DNA from: Agrococcus sp. Marseille-P2731 | GTDB taxonomy: Bacteria > Actinomycetota > Actinomycetes > Actinomycetales > Microbacteriaceae | NCBI RefSeq assembly: GCF_900117395.1 | Contig: NZ_FPEG01000001.1 | Location: 394,192 to 458,191, forward strand | Direction: 5' to 3' | DNA length: 64,000 bases | Shown: positions 1 to 10,042 of the stretch, in pieces | How positions within the stretch are numbered: position 1 is the first letter of the stretch | How the letters are laid out: every line of letters begins with the position of its first letter | The notes under the pieces: generated by a model | What the model saw: only the letters and a program-made list of their open reading frames with translations | Told to the model about the DNA's origin: nothing | Database searches by the model: none | Translations under genes and position numbers: made by a program

Positions 1-199
1 CCGCGTCCCCGCCGCCTCCCGCTCGCGCTCCTGCGGATTCCCGACCCGTTCCGCCGAGCCCGACCCGGTGCACCAGGTCGGATTTGGCGGGAGGGGTCGG
101 AGTTCGCGTGATGTGCGAGGGCGACCAGCCGGCGCGGCGGGGGAGCGCACCGGGCGGCCGCACGGGGCCGGCCCGGCGCGCCAAGTAGCCTTGGCTACC
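1..199. other. window-edge stretch upstream of cysS, no gene assigned
   Basis: I recognise no protein here. One forward frame is open from the window edge to a TAG at 186-188 (about 61 Pro/Arg-rich codons), so it could be the tail of an upstream gene, but nothing in it is diagnostic. The segment 185-198 is a 6-bp inverted repeat around TT, and it contains TAGCCT (186-191), a good -10 hexamer for the cysS start at 200. Confidence 0.4.
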
Positions 200-1624
200 G
201 TGACCGTGCGCATCTACGACTCGAAGCAGCAGGCCGTCGTCGACCTGCAGCCGCTGCATGCCGGTGAGGTCTCGATGTACGTCTGCGGGCCGACCGTGCA
301 GTCGTCGCCGCACGTCGGCCACGTGCGCAGCGCCGTCGCCTATGACGTGTGGCGCCGCTGGCTGACGCACCGGGGTCACCGCGTGACCTTCGTGCGCAAC
401 GTCACCGACATCGACGACAAGGTGCTCGTCAACGCGGTCGACGAGCCGTGGTGGGCGCTGGCCTACCGCATCGAGCTCGAGTTCACGGCCGCGTACCGCA
501 GCATCGGCGTGCTCGCCCCGACCTACGAGCCGCGCGCCACCGCATCCGTGCCGGCGATGCACGCGCTCATCGCCCTGCTCATCGAGCGCGGCCACGCCTA
601 CCCGGCGCTCGACGGCTCGGCGGATGTCTACTTCGACGTGCGCTCGTGGGAGCGCTACGGCGCGCTCACCCGGCAGTCGATCGACAAGATGGAGCCCGCC
701 GCCGACGCCGACCCGCGGGGCAAGCGCGACCCGCGCGACTTCGCGCTCTGGAAGGCCGCGAAGCTCGAGGAGCCCGCATCGGCGAGCTGGCAGTCGCCGT
801 GGGGCGCGGGCCGGCCCGGGTGGCACATCGAGTGCTCGGCGATGGCCCGCACGTACCTCGGCGATGCCTTCGACATCCACGGCGGCGGCCTCGACCTGCG
901 GTTCCCGCACCACGAGAACGAGCTGGCGCAGTCGAGCGCGGCCGGGCTGGGCTTCGCGCAGGTCTGGAGCCACAACGGCCTCGTCAACGTCGACGGCGAG
1001 AAGATGTCGAAGTCGCTCGGCAACTCGATCTTCGCGGCGGATCTGCTCGGCTCGGTGCGGCCGATCGTCGCCCGCTACTTCCTGGTCGCGAGCCACTACC
1101 GCTCGACCATCGACCTGCGCACCGACGGGGGCAGCCTCGAGGGCGGCTCGCTCGCCGAGGCCGGGGTCGCCTTCGGTCGCATCGAGTCGCTGCTCGAGCG
1201 GGCCGCGAGGGCGGGCGACATCGCTGCCGCTCCGGTGCCGGATGCGTTCGGCGCGGCCATGGACGACGACCTGTCTACCCCGCAGGCGGTGGCGGTGCTG
1301 CACGAGGCCACCAGGGCGGCCAACGTCGCCCTCGACGCGGGCGACACCACCGCCGCCCTCGCTCGCGCCGGGGAGGTGCGGGCGATGCTGCAGGTGCTGG
1401 GGCTCGACCCGGAGGACGCGGTGTGGCAGTCTGGGGTGTCGGCCGAGCGCGCTGCACCGCAGTCGTTCGCACTGGCCAGCCTGGTCGAGACGCTGCTGGC
1501 GGAGCGCCGCGAGGCACGCGCGGCGAAGGACTTCGCCGCCTCAGACCGCATCCGCGACGCGCTCGCGGCAGCCGGGATCCTCGTCGAGGACGGCAGAGAC
1601 ACCACCACTTGGAGCATCGCATGA
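200..1624 (+). CDS. cysS: cysteinyl-tRNA synthetase
   Basis: Class I aminoacyl-tRNA synthetase that charges tRNA-Cys in the cytoplasm. The nucleotide-binding HxGH motif is at residues 38-41 (HVGH) and KMSKS at 268-272. Zinc ligands of the CysRS family are visible as Cys29 in YVCGPT, Cys212 in ECSAM, and the FPHHENE segment. The product is 474 aa, normal for the family. The reading frame stays open back to position 68, but GTG 200 is chosen because family homology begins there (MTVRIYDSK) and a -10-like TAGCCT (186-191) sits 8 nt upstream, as at many leaderless genes in this window. The stop overlaps the next start (ATGA), so it is translationally coupled to rlmB. Confidence 0.97.
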   Translation: MTVRIYDSKQQAVVDLQPLHAGEVSMYVCGPTVQSSPHVGHVRSAVAYDVWRRWLTHRGHRVTFVRNVTDIDDKVLVNAVDEPWWALAYRIELEFTAAYRSIGVLAPTYEPRATASVPAMHALIALLIERGHAYPALDGSADVYFDVRSWERYGALTRQSIDKMEPAADADPRGKRDPRDFALWKAAKLEEPASASWQSPWGAGRPGWHIECSAMARTYLGDAFDIHGGGLDLRFPHHENELAQSSAAGLGFAQVWSHNGLVNVDGEKMSKSLGNSIFAADLLGSVRPIVARYFLVASHYRSTIDLRTDGGSLEGGSLAEAGVAFGRIESLLERAARAGDIAAAPVPDAFGAAMDDDLSTPQAVAVLHEATRAANVALDAGDTTAALARAGEVRAMLQVLGLDPEDAVWQSGVSAERAAPQSFALASLVETLLAERREARAAKDFAASDRIRDALAAAGILVEDGRDTTTWSIA

Positions 1625-2595
1625 GCAAGCAGCAGCGTCCCCCGCGCAAGAAGGGCCCGCTGAAGGGCACCGGCGGGCACGGCCGCAAGTCGCTCGAGGG
1701 CAAGGGTCCGACGCCGAAGGCGGAGGATCGCTCCTGGCACCCCGCTGGGCAGCGGAAGGCCGCGCGCGAGCGCTACGAGGCCGCCTCGAGCAAGAGCGGC
1801 CGTCGCCCCGAGCCGCCCCGCCACCGCAAACCCTCATCGGCGAAGGACGACTCCGAGCTGGTCACCGGCCGCAACTCGGTGCTCGAGGCGCTGAAGGCGA
1901 AGATCCCGGCGACCTCGCTGATCCTCGCCGCGCGTCTCGAGATGGATGACCGCGTCAAGGAGATCCTGTCGCTCGCGAACAAGCGCGGCGTGCCGGTGCT
2001 CGAGGTGATGCGGCCAGAGCTCGACCGCATCTCCGGCCACGACGCCGTCCACCAGGGCGTCGCGCTCAAGGTGCCCCCGTACCAGTACGCGCACCCCGTC
2101 GACCTGCTCGAGACCGTGCGCAGCCGCAGCCAGAACCCGCTGTTCGTCGCGCTCGACGGCGTCACGGACCCGCGCAACCTCGGTGCGATCATCCGCTCGG
2201 CCGCCGCCTTCGGCGCGCAGGGCGTCATCGTGCCGCAGCGTCGCTCGGTGGGCGTCACCGCCTCGGCCTGGAAGACCTCGGCCGGCGCCGCAGCGCGCGT
2301 GCCGGTGGCGATGGCCTCGAACCTCACCGCCACCCTCAAGGAGCTGAAGGGCGAGGGGATGTTCGTGATCGGCCTCGACGGCGACGGCGACGTGCCGCTC
2401 CACGAGCTCGAGCTCGCCGACGGCCCGCTCGTCGTGGTGGTCGGCAGCGAGGGCAAGGGCATCTCGCGCCTCGTGGCGGAGACCTGCGACGCGATCGTCT
2501 CGATCCCCATCGAGTCGATGACCGAGTCCCTCAACGCCGGCATCGCCGCATCCGTCACCCTGTACGAGGTCGCGAAGCGCCGCGCCTCCCGCTGA
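1621..2595 (+). CDS. rlmB: 23S rRNA 2'-O-methyltransferase RlmB (SpoU/TrmH family)
   Basis: SPOUT-class enzyme expected to methylate the 2'-O of a conserved guanosine (G2251 in E. coli numbering) of 23S rRNA. A basic, disordered N-terminus (about 75 aa of K/R/P-rich sequence, an actinobacterial extension) is followed by the substrate-binding domain (LVTGRNSVLEAL) and the SpoU catalytic domain. The three knot motifs are clear: DPRNLGAIIRSAA, VVGSEGKGISRLV and SIPIESMTESLNAG. It is 324 aa. The ATG overlaps the cysS stop by 4 nt, the usual cysS-rlmB order in Actinobacteria. Its TGA directly abuts the stop codon of the convergent gene at 2596, with no intervening base. Confidence 0.95.
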   Translation: MSKQQRPPRKKGPLKGTGGHGRKSLEGKGPTPKAEDRSWHPAGQRKAARERYEAASSKSGRRPEPPRHRKPSSAKDDSELVTGRNSVLEALKAKIPATSLILAARLEMDDRVKEILSLANKRGVPVLEVMRPELDRISGHDAVHQGVALKVPPYQYAHPVDLLETVRSRSQNPLFVALDGVTDPRNLGAIIRSAAAFGAQGVIVPQRRSVGVTASAWKTSAGAAARVPVAMASNLTATLKELKGEGMFVIGLDGDGDVPLHELELADGPLVVVVGSEGKGISRLVAETCDAIVSIPIESMTESLNAGIAASVTLYEVAKRRASR

Positions 2596-3900
2596 TCAGA
2601 CGAGGTCGCGCCAGTCCGGCTCGTCCTCCTCGTCGTCGCTGTCCTGCAGCGTCACGACGGGCATCGTCATGGTGAGCGGCACGTCGAGCAGCGCGGCCTC
2701 GTCGCGCCTGAACGCGAGCTGCGTCTCGATGTAGCTGGCCGCGGCCTCCTCGAGCGACACCTCGCAGCGGCGCTGCTCCGAGAGGTACCAGCGGTGCTCG
2801 AGCACCTCGTGGAAGACCTCCGGGCCCTCGAGCTTGCCGCGCAGCTCGATCGGGATCGACTGGACGATCGGCGCGAAGACCTGCTCGAACCACTCGTTCG
2901 CGAGCGCTTCGTCACCGACGTTCGGCCGCTGGTCGCGATGCACCGCGACGTACTCGTCGAGGTCGTTGAGCATGCGCCTGGCCTGGTTCTCCTCGGCGTC
3001 GATGCCGGTGAGCGACTGCAGCCGCCGGTGGTGGTGACCGGGGTCGACGACCTTCGGCCGGATCGCCACCGTCGTGCCGCCGTCGCCGGTGCTGATCGAG
3101 AGCTCACCGATGTCGTAGCCGAGCGCGTTCAGGCGCTCGATGCGCTCGCGGATCCGATGCCGCTCGCCCGCCGGGAGCACCTGGTCGCTGTGCAGCTCGT
3201 GCCAGAGCGAGGTGTACTTGGCGACGATCGAGCCGGCCACCGCGACGGGGTCGATCGACTCGTCCAGCCGATCACCGGCGGCGAGGTCGAGCAGCTCGCC
3301 GGCGATGTTGACGCGCGCCACCTCGAGGTCGTCGAGGCGCCTGCCGTCCGAGAGGCCGCCCTGCTCGAGCGTGCCCGTCTCGGCATCGACGAGGTAGGCC
3401 GCGAAGGCGCCGGCGTCGCGCCGGAACAGCGTGTTCGACAGCGACACGTCGCCCCAGTAGAAGCCGACGAGGTGCAGGCGCACGAGCAGGCCGGCGAGCG
3501 CGTCGACGAGCCGCTCGGCGGTCGACTCCTTCATCGAGGAGGAGTAGAGCGCGCGGTAGGGCAGCGAGAAGCGCAGGTGCCGCGTGACGAGCACTGCCGC
3601 GAGCGGCTCGCCCTCGGCGTCGGTGCGCTCGGCGATCACGGCGAGCGGCTCGACGCAGGGCACGTCGAGGCGCTGCAGCGTGCGCAGCATGGCGTACTCG
3701 CGGTTGGCCATCTCGGCCGTCGTCTCCTTGATCGCGACGACGCGGCCGCTGAGCCGCGCGAAGCGCACGAGGTGGCGCGAGATGCCCTTCGGCAGCTGCA
3801 CGACGTCGTCGTCGGTCCACTGGTCGAGCGGCAGGTCCCACGGCAGGTCGAGCAGCGTGGCGTCCATGAGCGACGAGGTGATCCGCAGGTCAGAGGCCAT
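2596..3900 (-). CDS. DUF4032 protein with a kinase-like fold
   Basis: DUF4032-type protein of 434 aa; the family is related to lipopolysaccharide/Kdo-type small-molecule kinases, but its substrate is unknown. Kinase landmarks are visible: an ATP-site Lys58 in VVAIKE, a catalytic-loop-like segment (residues 143-160, His143, Asp151, Asn156) and Asp172 in LVDAETG where a DFG Asp would lie. So an active phosphotransferase is possible. No signal peptide or membrane segment is seen. A -10 hexamer TACGAT (RC of 3907-3912) ends 6 nt before the ATG, suggesting a leaderless transcript, divergent from the lipoprotein gene at 3935. Confidence 0.85.
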   Translation of the reverse strand: MASDLRITSSLMDATLLDLPWDLPLDQWTDDDVVQLPKGISRHLVRFARLSGRVVAIKETTAEMANREYAMLRTLQRLDVPCVEPLAVIAERTDAEGEPLAAVLVTRHLRFSLPYRALYSSSMKESTAERLVDALAGLLVRLHLVGFYWGDVSLSNTLFRRDAGAFAAYLVDAETGTLEQGGLSDGRRLDDLEVARVNIAGELLDLAAGDRLDESIDPVAVAGSIVAKYTSLWHELHSDQVLPAGERHRIRERIERLNALGYDIGELSISTGDGGTTVAIRPKVVDPGHHHRRLQSLTGIDAEENQARRMLNDLDEYVAVHRDQRPNVGDEALANEWFEQVFAPIVQSIPIELRGKLEGPEVFHEVLEHRWYLSEQRRCEVSLEEAAASYIETQLAFRRDEAALLDVPLTMTMPVVTLQDSDDEEDEPDWRDLV

Positions 3901-3934
3901 GCCGCCATCGTAGGCGCGTCGCTAGCCTGATCCC

Positions 3935-4714
3935 ATGCGTCGCCTCGTCTCTCTCGCCCCGCTCGCCACGATCGCGGTCATCGCGGTCGCACTCACCGGC
4001 TGCATCACGCCGCCGCCGCTGCCGGAGGTCGGTGCCCCGCAGGCGCAGCAGGGCCAGGGCCCGGATGCATCGGGTGAGGCGACCGGGTTCGTCTGGCCTC
4101 GCAACATGGCCAGCCATGGCGTGGTCTTCACGGCGGACGGCGTGCTGGAGACGCCCGCGGCCGCCCCCGAGCGCGTCGAGGCCGACGTCGAAGCGCCGCA
4201 CGCGATCCTCTACGTCGACTACCAGTGCCCCCACTGCGCCACGTTCATGAGCGCGCACGGCGACGAGCTCGAGGCCGCGGTGTCGGCGGGCGAGGTCGCG
4301 CTCGAGGTCCGCCCGCTCACGTTCCTCGACAGCACCTCGACCGGTGAGCACTCCACCCGAGCTGCGAACGCGCTCGCGGCGGTCGCCGACGAGTTCCCCG
4401 AGGCCGCCTGGGCGTTCCACCGAGCGCTGCTCGAGGCGCAGCCGGCGCCGGGCGAGCCGGGGCTCACCGACGCGCAGCTGCTCGAGATCGCCGCGGGGGC
4501 GGGGGCGAGCTCTGCGCAGCTCACCGCGCGCGTCGAGGGGGTGGAGCTGCGCGCCTTCACGGCGGCGGCAGGGGAGTCGAACCGCTCGCTCCCGGTCGTC
4601 GACGAGGTCCCCGCGCCCACCGGCACGCCAGCCTTCTACCTCGACGGCGAGCGCTTCGAGGATGGGCTCGGTGAGCCCGGCGCGATCGCCGACTTCATCG
4701 CGTCGCAGCGCTGA
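3935..4714 (+). CDS. DsbA-like thioredoxin-fold lipoprotein
   Basis: Exported thiol-disulfide oxidoreductase of the DsbA family, 259 aa. A signal sequence ends in the lipobox LTGC with Cys23 as the lipidation site. The DsbA-like domain carries CPHC at residues 98-101, and a cis-Pro-like TGTPAFYLDG lies near the C-terminus. Before the domain is the stretch PRNMASHGVVF, nearly repeated in the paralogues at 6060 and 6977. It probably acts outside the membrane on cysteines of exported proteins. TAGCCT (3923-3928) ends 6 nt before the ATG, indicating leaderless initiation. Confidence 0.9.
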   Translation: MRRLVSLAPLATIAVIAVALTGCITPPPLPEVGAPQAQQGQGPDASGEATGFVWPRNMASHGVVFTADGVLETPAAAPERVEADVEAPHAILYVDYQCPHCATFMSAHGDELEAAVSAGEVALEVRPLTFLDSTSTGEHSTRAANALAAVADEFPEAAWAFHRALLEAQPAPGEPGLTDAQLLEIAAGAGASSAQLTARVEGVELRAFTAAAGESNRSLPVVDEVPAPTGTPAFYLDGERFEDGLGEPGAIADFIASQR

Positions 4715-4760
4715 CGCGCCCGCGCGACTCGCGCATCCGCCCTGAGCCTTGCGTCGCAGA

Positions 4761-4802
4761 CACCAGAGCGGCCCCGAGCCGAAGCCCGGGGCCGCTCTGG
4801 TG
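4761..4802. terminator. bidirectional hairpin terminator
   Basis: A perfect 16-bp stem (4761-4776 with 4787-4802) around a 10-nt loop lies between two convergent genes. There is no T-tract, as is common in high-GC actinobacteria. It can terminate transcripts from either side. Confidence 0.75.
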
Positions 4803-4816
4803 CAGCGGTCTGCGCC

Positions 4817-5890
<1,074 letters not shown>

Positions 5891-5942
5891 TGTCGATTCC
5901 TTCCACCGGCAGGTACGTGCCGGACGATCCGTTGTGTCAGGT

Positions 5943-5960
5943 GCGGGCGACGTCGCCCGC
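5943..5960. promoter_or_regulatory. 18-bp perfect palindrome between divergent genes
   Basis: GCGGGCGACGTCGCCCGC is a perfect dyad 53 bp before the ugpC-like start and 100 bp before the DsbA-like gene at 6060. TACCCT (5990-5995) is the likely -10 of the rightward gene. The dyad is a candidate operator for either promoter; no regulator is assigned. Confidence 0.45.
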
Positions 5961-6059
5961 GGGGACATCTTGGCATGCCCGAGGCCCGGTACCCTAGAAG
6001 ATGGCGCGTGATGGGATCGCGTCTCCTGCCGGATCCCGGCCGACACAGGACAAGGACGC

Positions 6060-6977
6060 ATGAGCGACAAGCTGACGAAGAACGAGCGCCGCGCGCAGGC
6101 GCGCGACCAGGCCCGCAAGATGCAGGAGGAGCGCCGCCGCAAGGAGCGCGTCAAGAAGGGCCTCACCATCGGCGGCATCATCGTCGCCGCGGTCGCGATC
6201 GTCGCCATCGTCGCCATCGTGATCGTCAACAGCATCCGCCCCGCAGGGCCTGGGCCGGAGAACATGGCCTCGAACGGCATCGTGATCGGCCAGGACTTCG
6301 TCGCCGAGCGCACCGCCGCCACCCCTGCGGAGGGGGAGCCGACCCCGACGGAGCCGCGCGAGGACATCATCCAGATCGAGATCTACCAGGACTACATGTG
6401 CCCGATCTGCGGTGACTTCGACGAGGCGAACGCCGCCACTCTCGAGCAGCTGCTCAGCACCGGTGCCGCCACCGTCGAGATCCACCCGATCTCCATCCTG
6501 GACCGCGCGTCGCTCGGCACGAAGTTCTCGACGCGCTCGGGCGCCGCTGCGGCCTGCGTGGCCGAGTTCGCGCCCGACAGCTTCTGGGACTTCAACGCCG
6601 CGATGTTCGACAACCAGCCGGCAGAGGCCTCCTCCGGCCTCTCGAACGACGAGATCATCGCCGTCACCGAGGCTGCGGGCATCGACACCACGACGGGGAT
6701 CGCCGAGTGCATCAACGACGGCCGCTTCATGAGCTGGGTCACCGAGGCCACGACGCGCGCGGGCACGCAGCCGCTGCCTGGCACGGACGGCGTCGTCGCC
6801 GACCGCACCCCGACGGTGCTGGTCAACGGTCAGCAGTACCCGGGCGCAGCGGCAGACGCCGCAGGCTTCTCGGCCTTCGTCACGGCGGCAGCCGGTCAGC
6901 AGAGCGGTGAGACGGGCGAGGAGCCCGCCGAGACCGAGGCTCCGGCCGAGACCACCGAGCCCGCAGACGAGGGCTGA
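6060..6977 (+). CDS. membrane-anchored DsbA-like thioredoxin-fold protein
   Basis: A 305-aa thiol oxidoreductase with a very basic N-terminal tail (residues 1-33), one transmembrane helix (about 35-57) and an extracytoplasmic DsbA-like domain. The redox motif is CPIC at residues 114-117, with a later TPTVLVNG segment holding the cis-Pro. PENMASNGIVI (residues 66-76) is the same pre-domain motif as in the lipoprotein at 3935. The C-terminus is a Glu/Thr/Ala-rich tail that looks disordered. The ATG has a weak AGGA and a leader of about 60 nt from TACCCT (5990-5995). It is coupled to the next gene by a TGATG overlap. Confidence 0.9.
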   Translation: MSDKLTKNERRAQARDQARKMQEERRRKERVKKGLTIGGIIVAAVAIVAIVAIVIVNSIRPAGPGPENMASNGIVIGQDFVAERTAATPAEGEPTPTEPREDIIQIEIYQDYMCPICGDFDEANAATLEQLLSTGAATVEIHPISILDRASLGTKFSTRSGAAAACVAEFAPDSFWDFNAAMFDNQPAEASSGLSNDEIIAVTEAAGIDTTTGIAECINDGRFMSWVTEATTRAGTQPLPGTDGVVADRTPTVLVNGQQYPGAAADAAGFSAFVTAAAGQQSGETGEEPAETEAPAETTEPADEG

Positions 6978-7957
6978 TGCGCGCCGCCCGGCCGGTCGGG
7001 GTCGCGCTGCTCGCGCTGACCCTGCTGGCCGGGTGCGCGTCGCAGCCGGCGCCGCAGATCACCACGATCGGTGAGCTGGGCGCTGCCTACCTCGAGGCCG
7101 GGGGCGGATGCGCGGAGCTCGTCGAGCAGTACCGCGAGACGGAGGACTCGCCGGTGGTCGCGCAGTGCGGCAGCGACACCGAGCTGATCCTCGCCGCCGA
7201 CGCCGACCAGGCGCAGGCGATCGCGACCGAGCGCCAGCTGCAGGAGCAGACGGTGCTCGTCTCGGGCCGCTGGGTGATCCGCGACCCGCAGCTCGAGGGC
7301 ATCCAGCAGCGGCTCGGCGGGCAGATCGTCACCCTCGCCGCGGCCGACGGGCCGGCCAACATGGCCGACGCCATCGCGTTCGACGGCGAGGGCGTCGTCG
7401 AGGTCGACCCGGTGCCCGCTGCGGGCGAGCCGTCGCCGGCTCCGCGCGACGGTGACGTGCGGGCGGTGCTCGTCGTGATCGACGCGCAGTGCGAGTACTG
7501 CGACCGGCTGCTGCAGGCGAGCGGCGAGCTGCTCACCGAGCTGGCCGACAGCGGTCAGGCGCGCGTCGCCTACCTGCCGGTGGCTCTTGGCGACTCCATC
7601 GACAGCGGCTACGCGTCGACGCTCGGTGCGAACGCGCTCGCGTGCGTCGCCGATGCGGCCCCCGCGGCCTACCGCCCGTTCCAGAGCGCGCTCGTCGCGC
7701 ACCTGCAGGGGCACCCCTTCGAGGCGACAGAGGTCTCGGCGCTCGCGGCCGAGCAGGGCGCAGACGTCGGCACGTGCGTCGAGTCGGCGCAGTTCGCGTG
7801 GTGGGTGCGACAGGCGACGGTGCGCGCGATCGAGCAGCCGCTGCAGGGCGCGGAGCCGCTGCGCGGCACACCCTCGGTGATCGTCGGCGGCATCACCTTC
7901 GCGGGCGACGTCAGCGATCCTGACGCGCTCGCGGCCTTCATCGCGAACCCCTCGTAG
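6977..7957 (+). CDS. DsbA-like thioredoxin-fold lipoprotein with divergent N-terminal half
   Basis: A 326-aa putative lipoprotein (lipobox LLAGC, Cys20). Residues 25-120 form an extra region that includes two cysteines (45 and 64). A DsbA-like domain with CEYC at 172-175 follows, and TPSVIVGG near the end supplies the likely cis-Pro. PANMADAIAF (126-135) is a degenerate version of the NMAS motif of the two paralogues. It starts within the stop codon of the upstream gene (1-nt overlap), so the two are co-translated and may act on the same substrates. The extra N-terminal region is not recognised. Confidence 0.85.
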   Translation: MRAARPVGVALLALTLLAGCASQPAPQITTIGELGAAYLEAGGGCAELVEQYRETEDSPVVAQCGSDTELILAADADQAQAIATERQLQEQTVLVSGRWVIRDPQLEGIQQRLGGQIVTLAAADGPANMADAIAFDGEGVVEVDPVPAAGEPSPAPRDGDVRAVLVVIDAQCEYCDRLLQASGELLTELADSGQARVAYLPVALGDSIDSGYASTLGANALACVADAAPAAYRPFQSALVAHLQGHPFEATEVSALAAEQGADVGTCVESAQFAWWVRQATVRAIEQPLQGAEPLRGTPSVIVGGITFAGDVSDPDALAAFIANPS

Positions 7958-8049
7958 TCGAGCAGCATCGGGCTCGTTGAGCACCAGGCGGTCACCGGCG
8001 CGACCTGTCGTGCGGCTGACGCTGACTCGGCAGCGTTCACGCCCTTCGA

Positions 8050-8283
8050 TCACAGCCCGCGCTTGTCCATCCACCAGAACAACGGGACAGACACGACGCC
8101 GAGACCGATGAGGACCAGTGCGCAGACGAGCATCCACTCGCCGTCAGGGCCATCGCTGCTCGCGTATCGCACGGCGAGAAGGATGCCGCCTGCAGCTGCT
8201 GCAGCGGAGTACAGGTAGCGGATCCCGTGTCTCCTGCGGTGCCAGAAGGAACCCGGGTCTTCATCGCCAGCGTGCTGCGTCAT
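8050..8283 (-). CDS. small two-helix membrane protein, unknown
   Basis: A 77-aa protein with a polar N-terminus and two hydrophobic helices (about residues 24-40 and 51-70), ending WWMDKRGL. No family is recognised. CAGACT (RC of 8291-8296) lies 7 nt before the ATG, matching the leaderless pattern of neighbouring genes, which supports the start. It is the only plausible coding frame between the DsbA-like genes and the tRNA. Confidence 0.6.
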   Translation of the reverse strand: MTQHAGDEDPGSFWHRRRHGIRYLYSAAAAAGGILLAVRYASSDGPDGEWMLVCALVLIGLGVVSVPLFWWMDKRGL

Positions 8284-8376
8284 GCGACTCAGTCTGCATC
8301 GCGACCGCGCTGAGGGCGAGGCCCGCCGACCAGCTGGACGCCGCCGGCCCTGTGCGTCGTCATCGCGCTGCCCCAG

Positions 8377-8448
8377 AGCCCCCTGTCAGGATCGAACTGA
8401 CGACCTACGCTTTACAAGAGCGTTGCTCTACCACTGAGCTAAGGAGGC
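8377..8448 (-). tRNA. tRNA-Thr (anticodon TGT)
   Basis: On the minus strand a full cloverleaf folds: acceptor GCCTCCT/AGGGGGC, D-arm GCTC/GAGC, anticodon loop CTTGTAA with TGT, and T-arm GTCAG-TTCGATC-CTGAC. It is 72 nt with discriminator T, and CCA is not encoded. Confidence 0.95.
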
Positions 8449-8523
8449 GCGTGCCTCGCGGCACCCCTCGATCCTACGACCGAGGCCCGATGGCGGTGCA
8501 CGCAGCGCTGGCAGGATGGAGCC

Positions 8524-9045
8524 GTGCCGACGCCGAGCCTCCGCCCCTGGCAGCCCGAGCGCGACGCGGGCGCCGTGCTCGCCGCCTTCCACGCATCCGC
8601 CGATCTGCATCGGCAGGCGCCGCCGCTCGAGACGGTCGACGACGCGCGCCGCTACCTCGCCGCGATCGCGGGCGAGGCGCTCGCGATCGCCCTGGACGAC
8701 GAGGCGGTCGGATGCGTCATGGCAGCCGAGCGGGATGCCCGCCACGGCACCGCGTGGATGTCGTACTGGCTCGCTCCCGCCGCGCGTGGCGCGGGGCTCG
8801 CGAGCCGCGCGCTCGACACCCTCTCGCGGCGGCTCTTCGCCGAGGGCTTCCACCGGCTGGAGCTCGGTGCGCGTGCGAACAACCCCGCCTCGATCGCGGT
8901 GGCCGAGCGCGCCGGCTTCGTGCGGGAGGGCGTCGAGCGCGAGCGGCTGCGCTACGTCGACGGGCACGGGCGCGCGGAGCGCTTCGACGTCGTGCGGCTC
9001 GCGCGGCTCGCGAGCGACCCGGCACCGTCGCTGCCACCCCTCTGA
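8524..9045 (+). CDS. GNAT N-acetyltransferase, RimJ/RimL-like
   Basis: A 173-aa acetyl-CoA-dependent transferase. The acetyl-CoA loop is visible as LAPAARGAGLASRAL, followed by the typical ANNPASIAVAERAGFVREG motif of RimJ/RimL-type proteins. The substrate cannot be told. The GTG start follows CAGGAT (8512-8517) by 6 nt, consistent with a leaderless message. Confidence 0.88.
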   Translation: MPTPSLRPWQPERDAGAVLAAFHASADLHRQAPPLETVDDARRYLAAIAGEALAIALDDEAVGCVMAAERDARHGTAWMSYWLAPAARGAGLASRALDTLSRRLFAEGFHRLELGARANNPASIAVAERAGFVREGVERERLRYVDGHGRAERFDVVRLARLASDPAPSLPPL

Positions 9046-9085
9046 CGCACTCGCGAGGGGTCTGATACCGCTCTAGGCTTGCTCG

Positions 9086-10042
9086 GTGAGCCAGATCCCA
9101 CGCACCGACCAGCCCGCCGCGCGCCGGCCCCTGCTGTGGACGCTCATCGCGGTGCTCGCCGGCGCGGGTCTCGCGACCCAGGGGCGCGTCAACGGCGAGC
9201 TCGGTGTCCGGCTCGACCAGGGCATGCTGGCGGCGCTCGTCTCGTTCCTGATCGGCTGCGCCTTCCTCTCGGTCATCATGCTGGTGTCGCCGAAGTCGCG
9301 CGCGGGCGTCATCAGGCTCGTCGCCGTCGTGCGCGACGGCTCGATGCCGTGGTGGTACCTCACCACCGGCTGCATCGGGGCCTTCGTCGTCGCCTCGCAG
9401 GGCATCGCAGCGGGCATCATCGGCATCGCGCTGTTCACGGTCGGGCAGGTCGCCGGCCAGACGATCAGCGGCCTCGCCGTCGACCGACTGGCCTTCGGCG
9501 GCCTCGCGCGCAAGCCCATCACCGTGCCGCGGGTCGTCGGCGCGCTGCTCGCGCTCGTGGCCGTCGGGCTCGCGCTCGTCTCGACCGGCGAGGTCGACGC
9601 GGTGTGGCTCGTCGTGCTGCCCTTCGTGGCGGGACTGCTGCAGGCGCTGCAGCAGGCGATGGGTGGCCTCGTCCAGCGGCACTCCGGATCAGCGGTGGCG
9701 CAGAGCGCGCAGAACTTCGTGGTCGGCACTGCGCTGCTGGCGGTCATCGTCGGGGTGCAGGCGCTCGCGGGCGTCGAGGCGCAGCCGCTGCCGACCGAGC
9801 CGTGGCTCTACGTCGGCGGCGTGCTGGGCGTGATCGTGATGGCGATCGTCTCGGTCGCGGTGCACCACCTCGGCGTGCTCGCGCTCGGCCTCGCGACCAT
9901 CTGCGGCCAGGTCGTCGCCTCGGTCGTGCTCGATCTCGTCATGCCTGCCGACCACCCCGTCACGACGTGGTCGCTGCTCGGCGCCGCCCTGACGATCCTG
10001 GCGGTAGCGGTGTCGGCGATCCGACGCCCCCGCCGGGCCTGA
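9086..10042 (+). CDS. DMT-family transporter, DUF606/YdcZ type
   Basis: A 318-aa integral membrane protein with about ten hydrophobic helices arranged as two DUF606-like halves (each begins with a LLWTLIAVLAGAG or WLVVLPFVAGLLQA segment followed by QG/QQ and N/G-rich turns). DUF606 members are small drug/metabolite-superfamily exporters; the substrate is unknown. TAGGCT (9074-9079) ends 6 nt before the GTG. Its last 83 bp lie antisense to the end of the convergent MFS gene. Confidence 0.85.
   Translation: MSQIPRTDQPAARRPLLWTLIAVLAGAGLATQGRVNGELGVRLDQGMLAALVSFLIGCAFLSVIMLVSPKSRAGVIRLVAVVRDGSMPWWYLTTGCIGAFVVASQGIAAGIIGIALFTVGQVAGQTISGLAVDRLAFGGLARKPITVPRVVGALLALVAVGLALVSTGEVDAVWLVVLPFVAGLLQALQQAMGGLVQRHSGSAVAQSAQNFVVGTALLAVIVGVQALAGVEAQPLPTEPWLYVGGVLGVIVMAIVSVAVHHLGVLALGLATICGQVVASVVLDLVMPADHPVTTWSLLGAALTILAVAVSAIRRPRRA

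Noticed and set aside
349..2595. 748-codon frame spanning cysS and rlmB
   Set aside because: Only its last 324 codons are rlmB; the first part is Arg/Ala-rich shadow translation of cysS in another frame.
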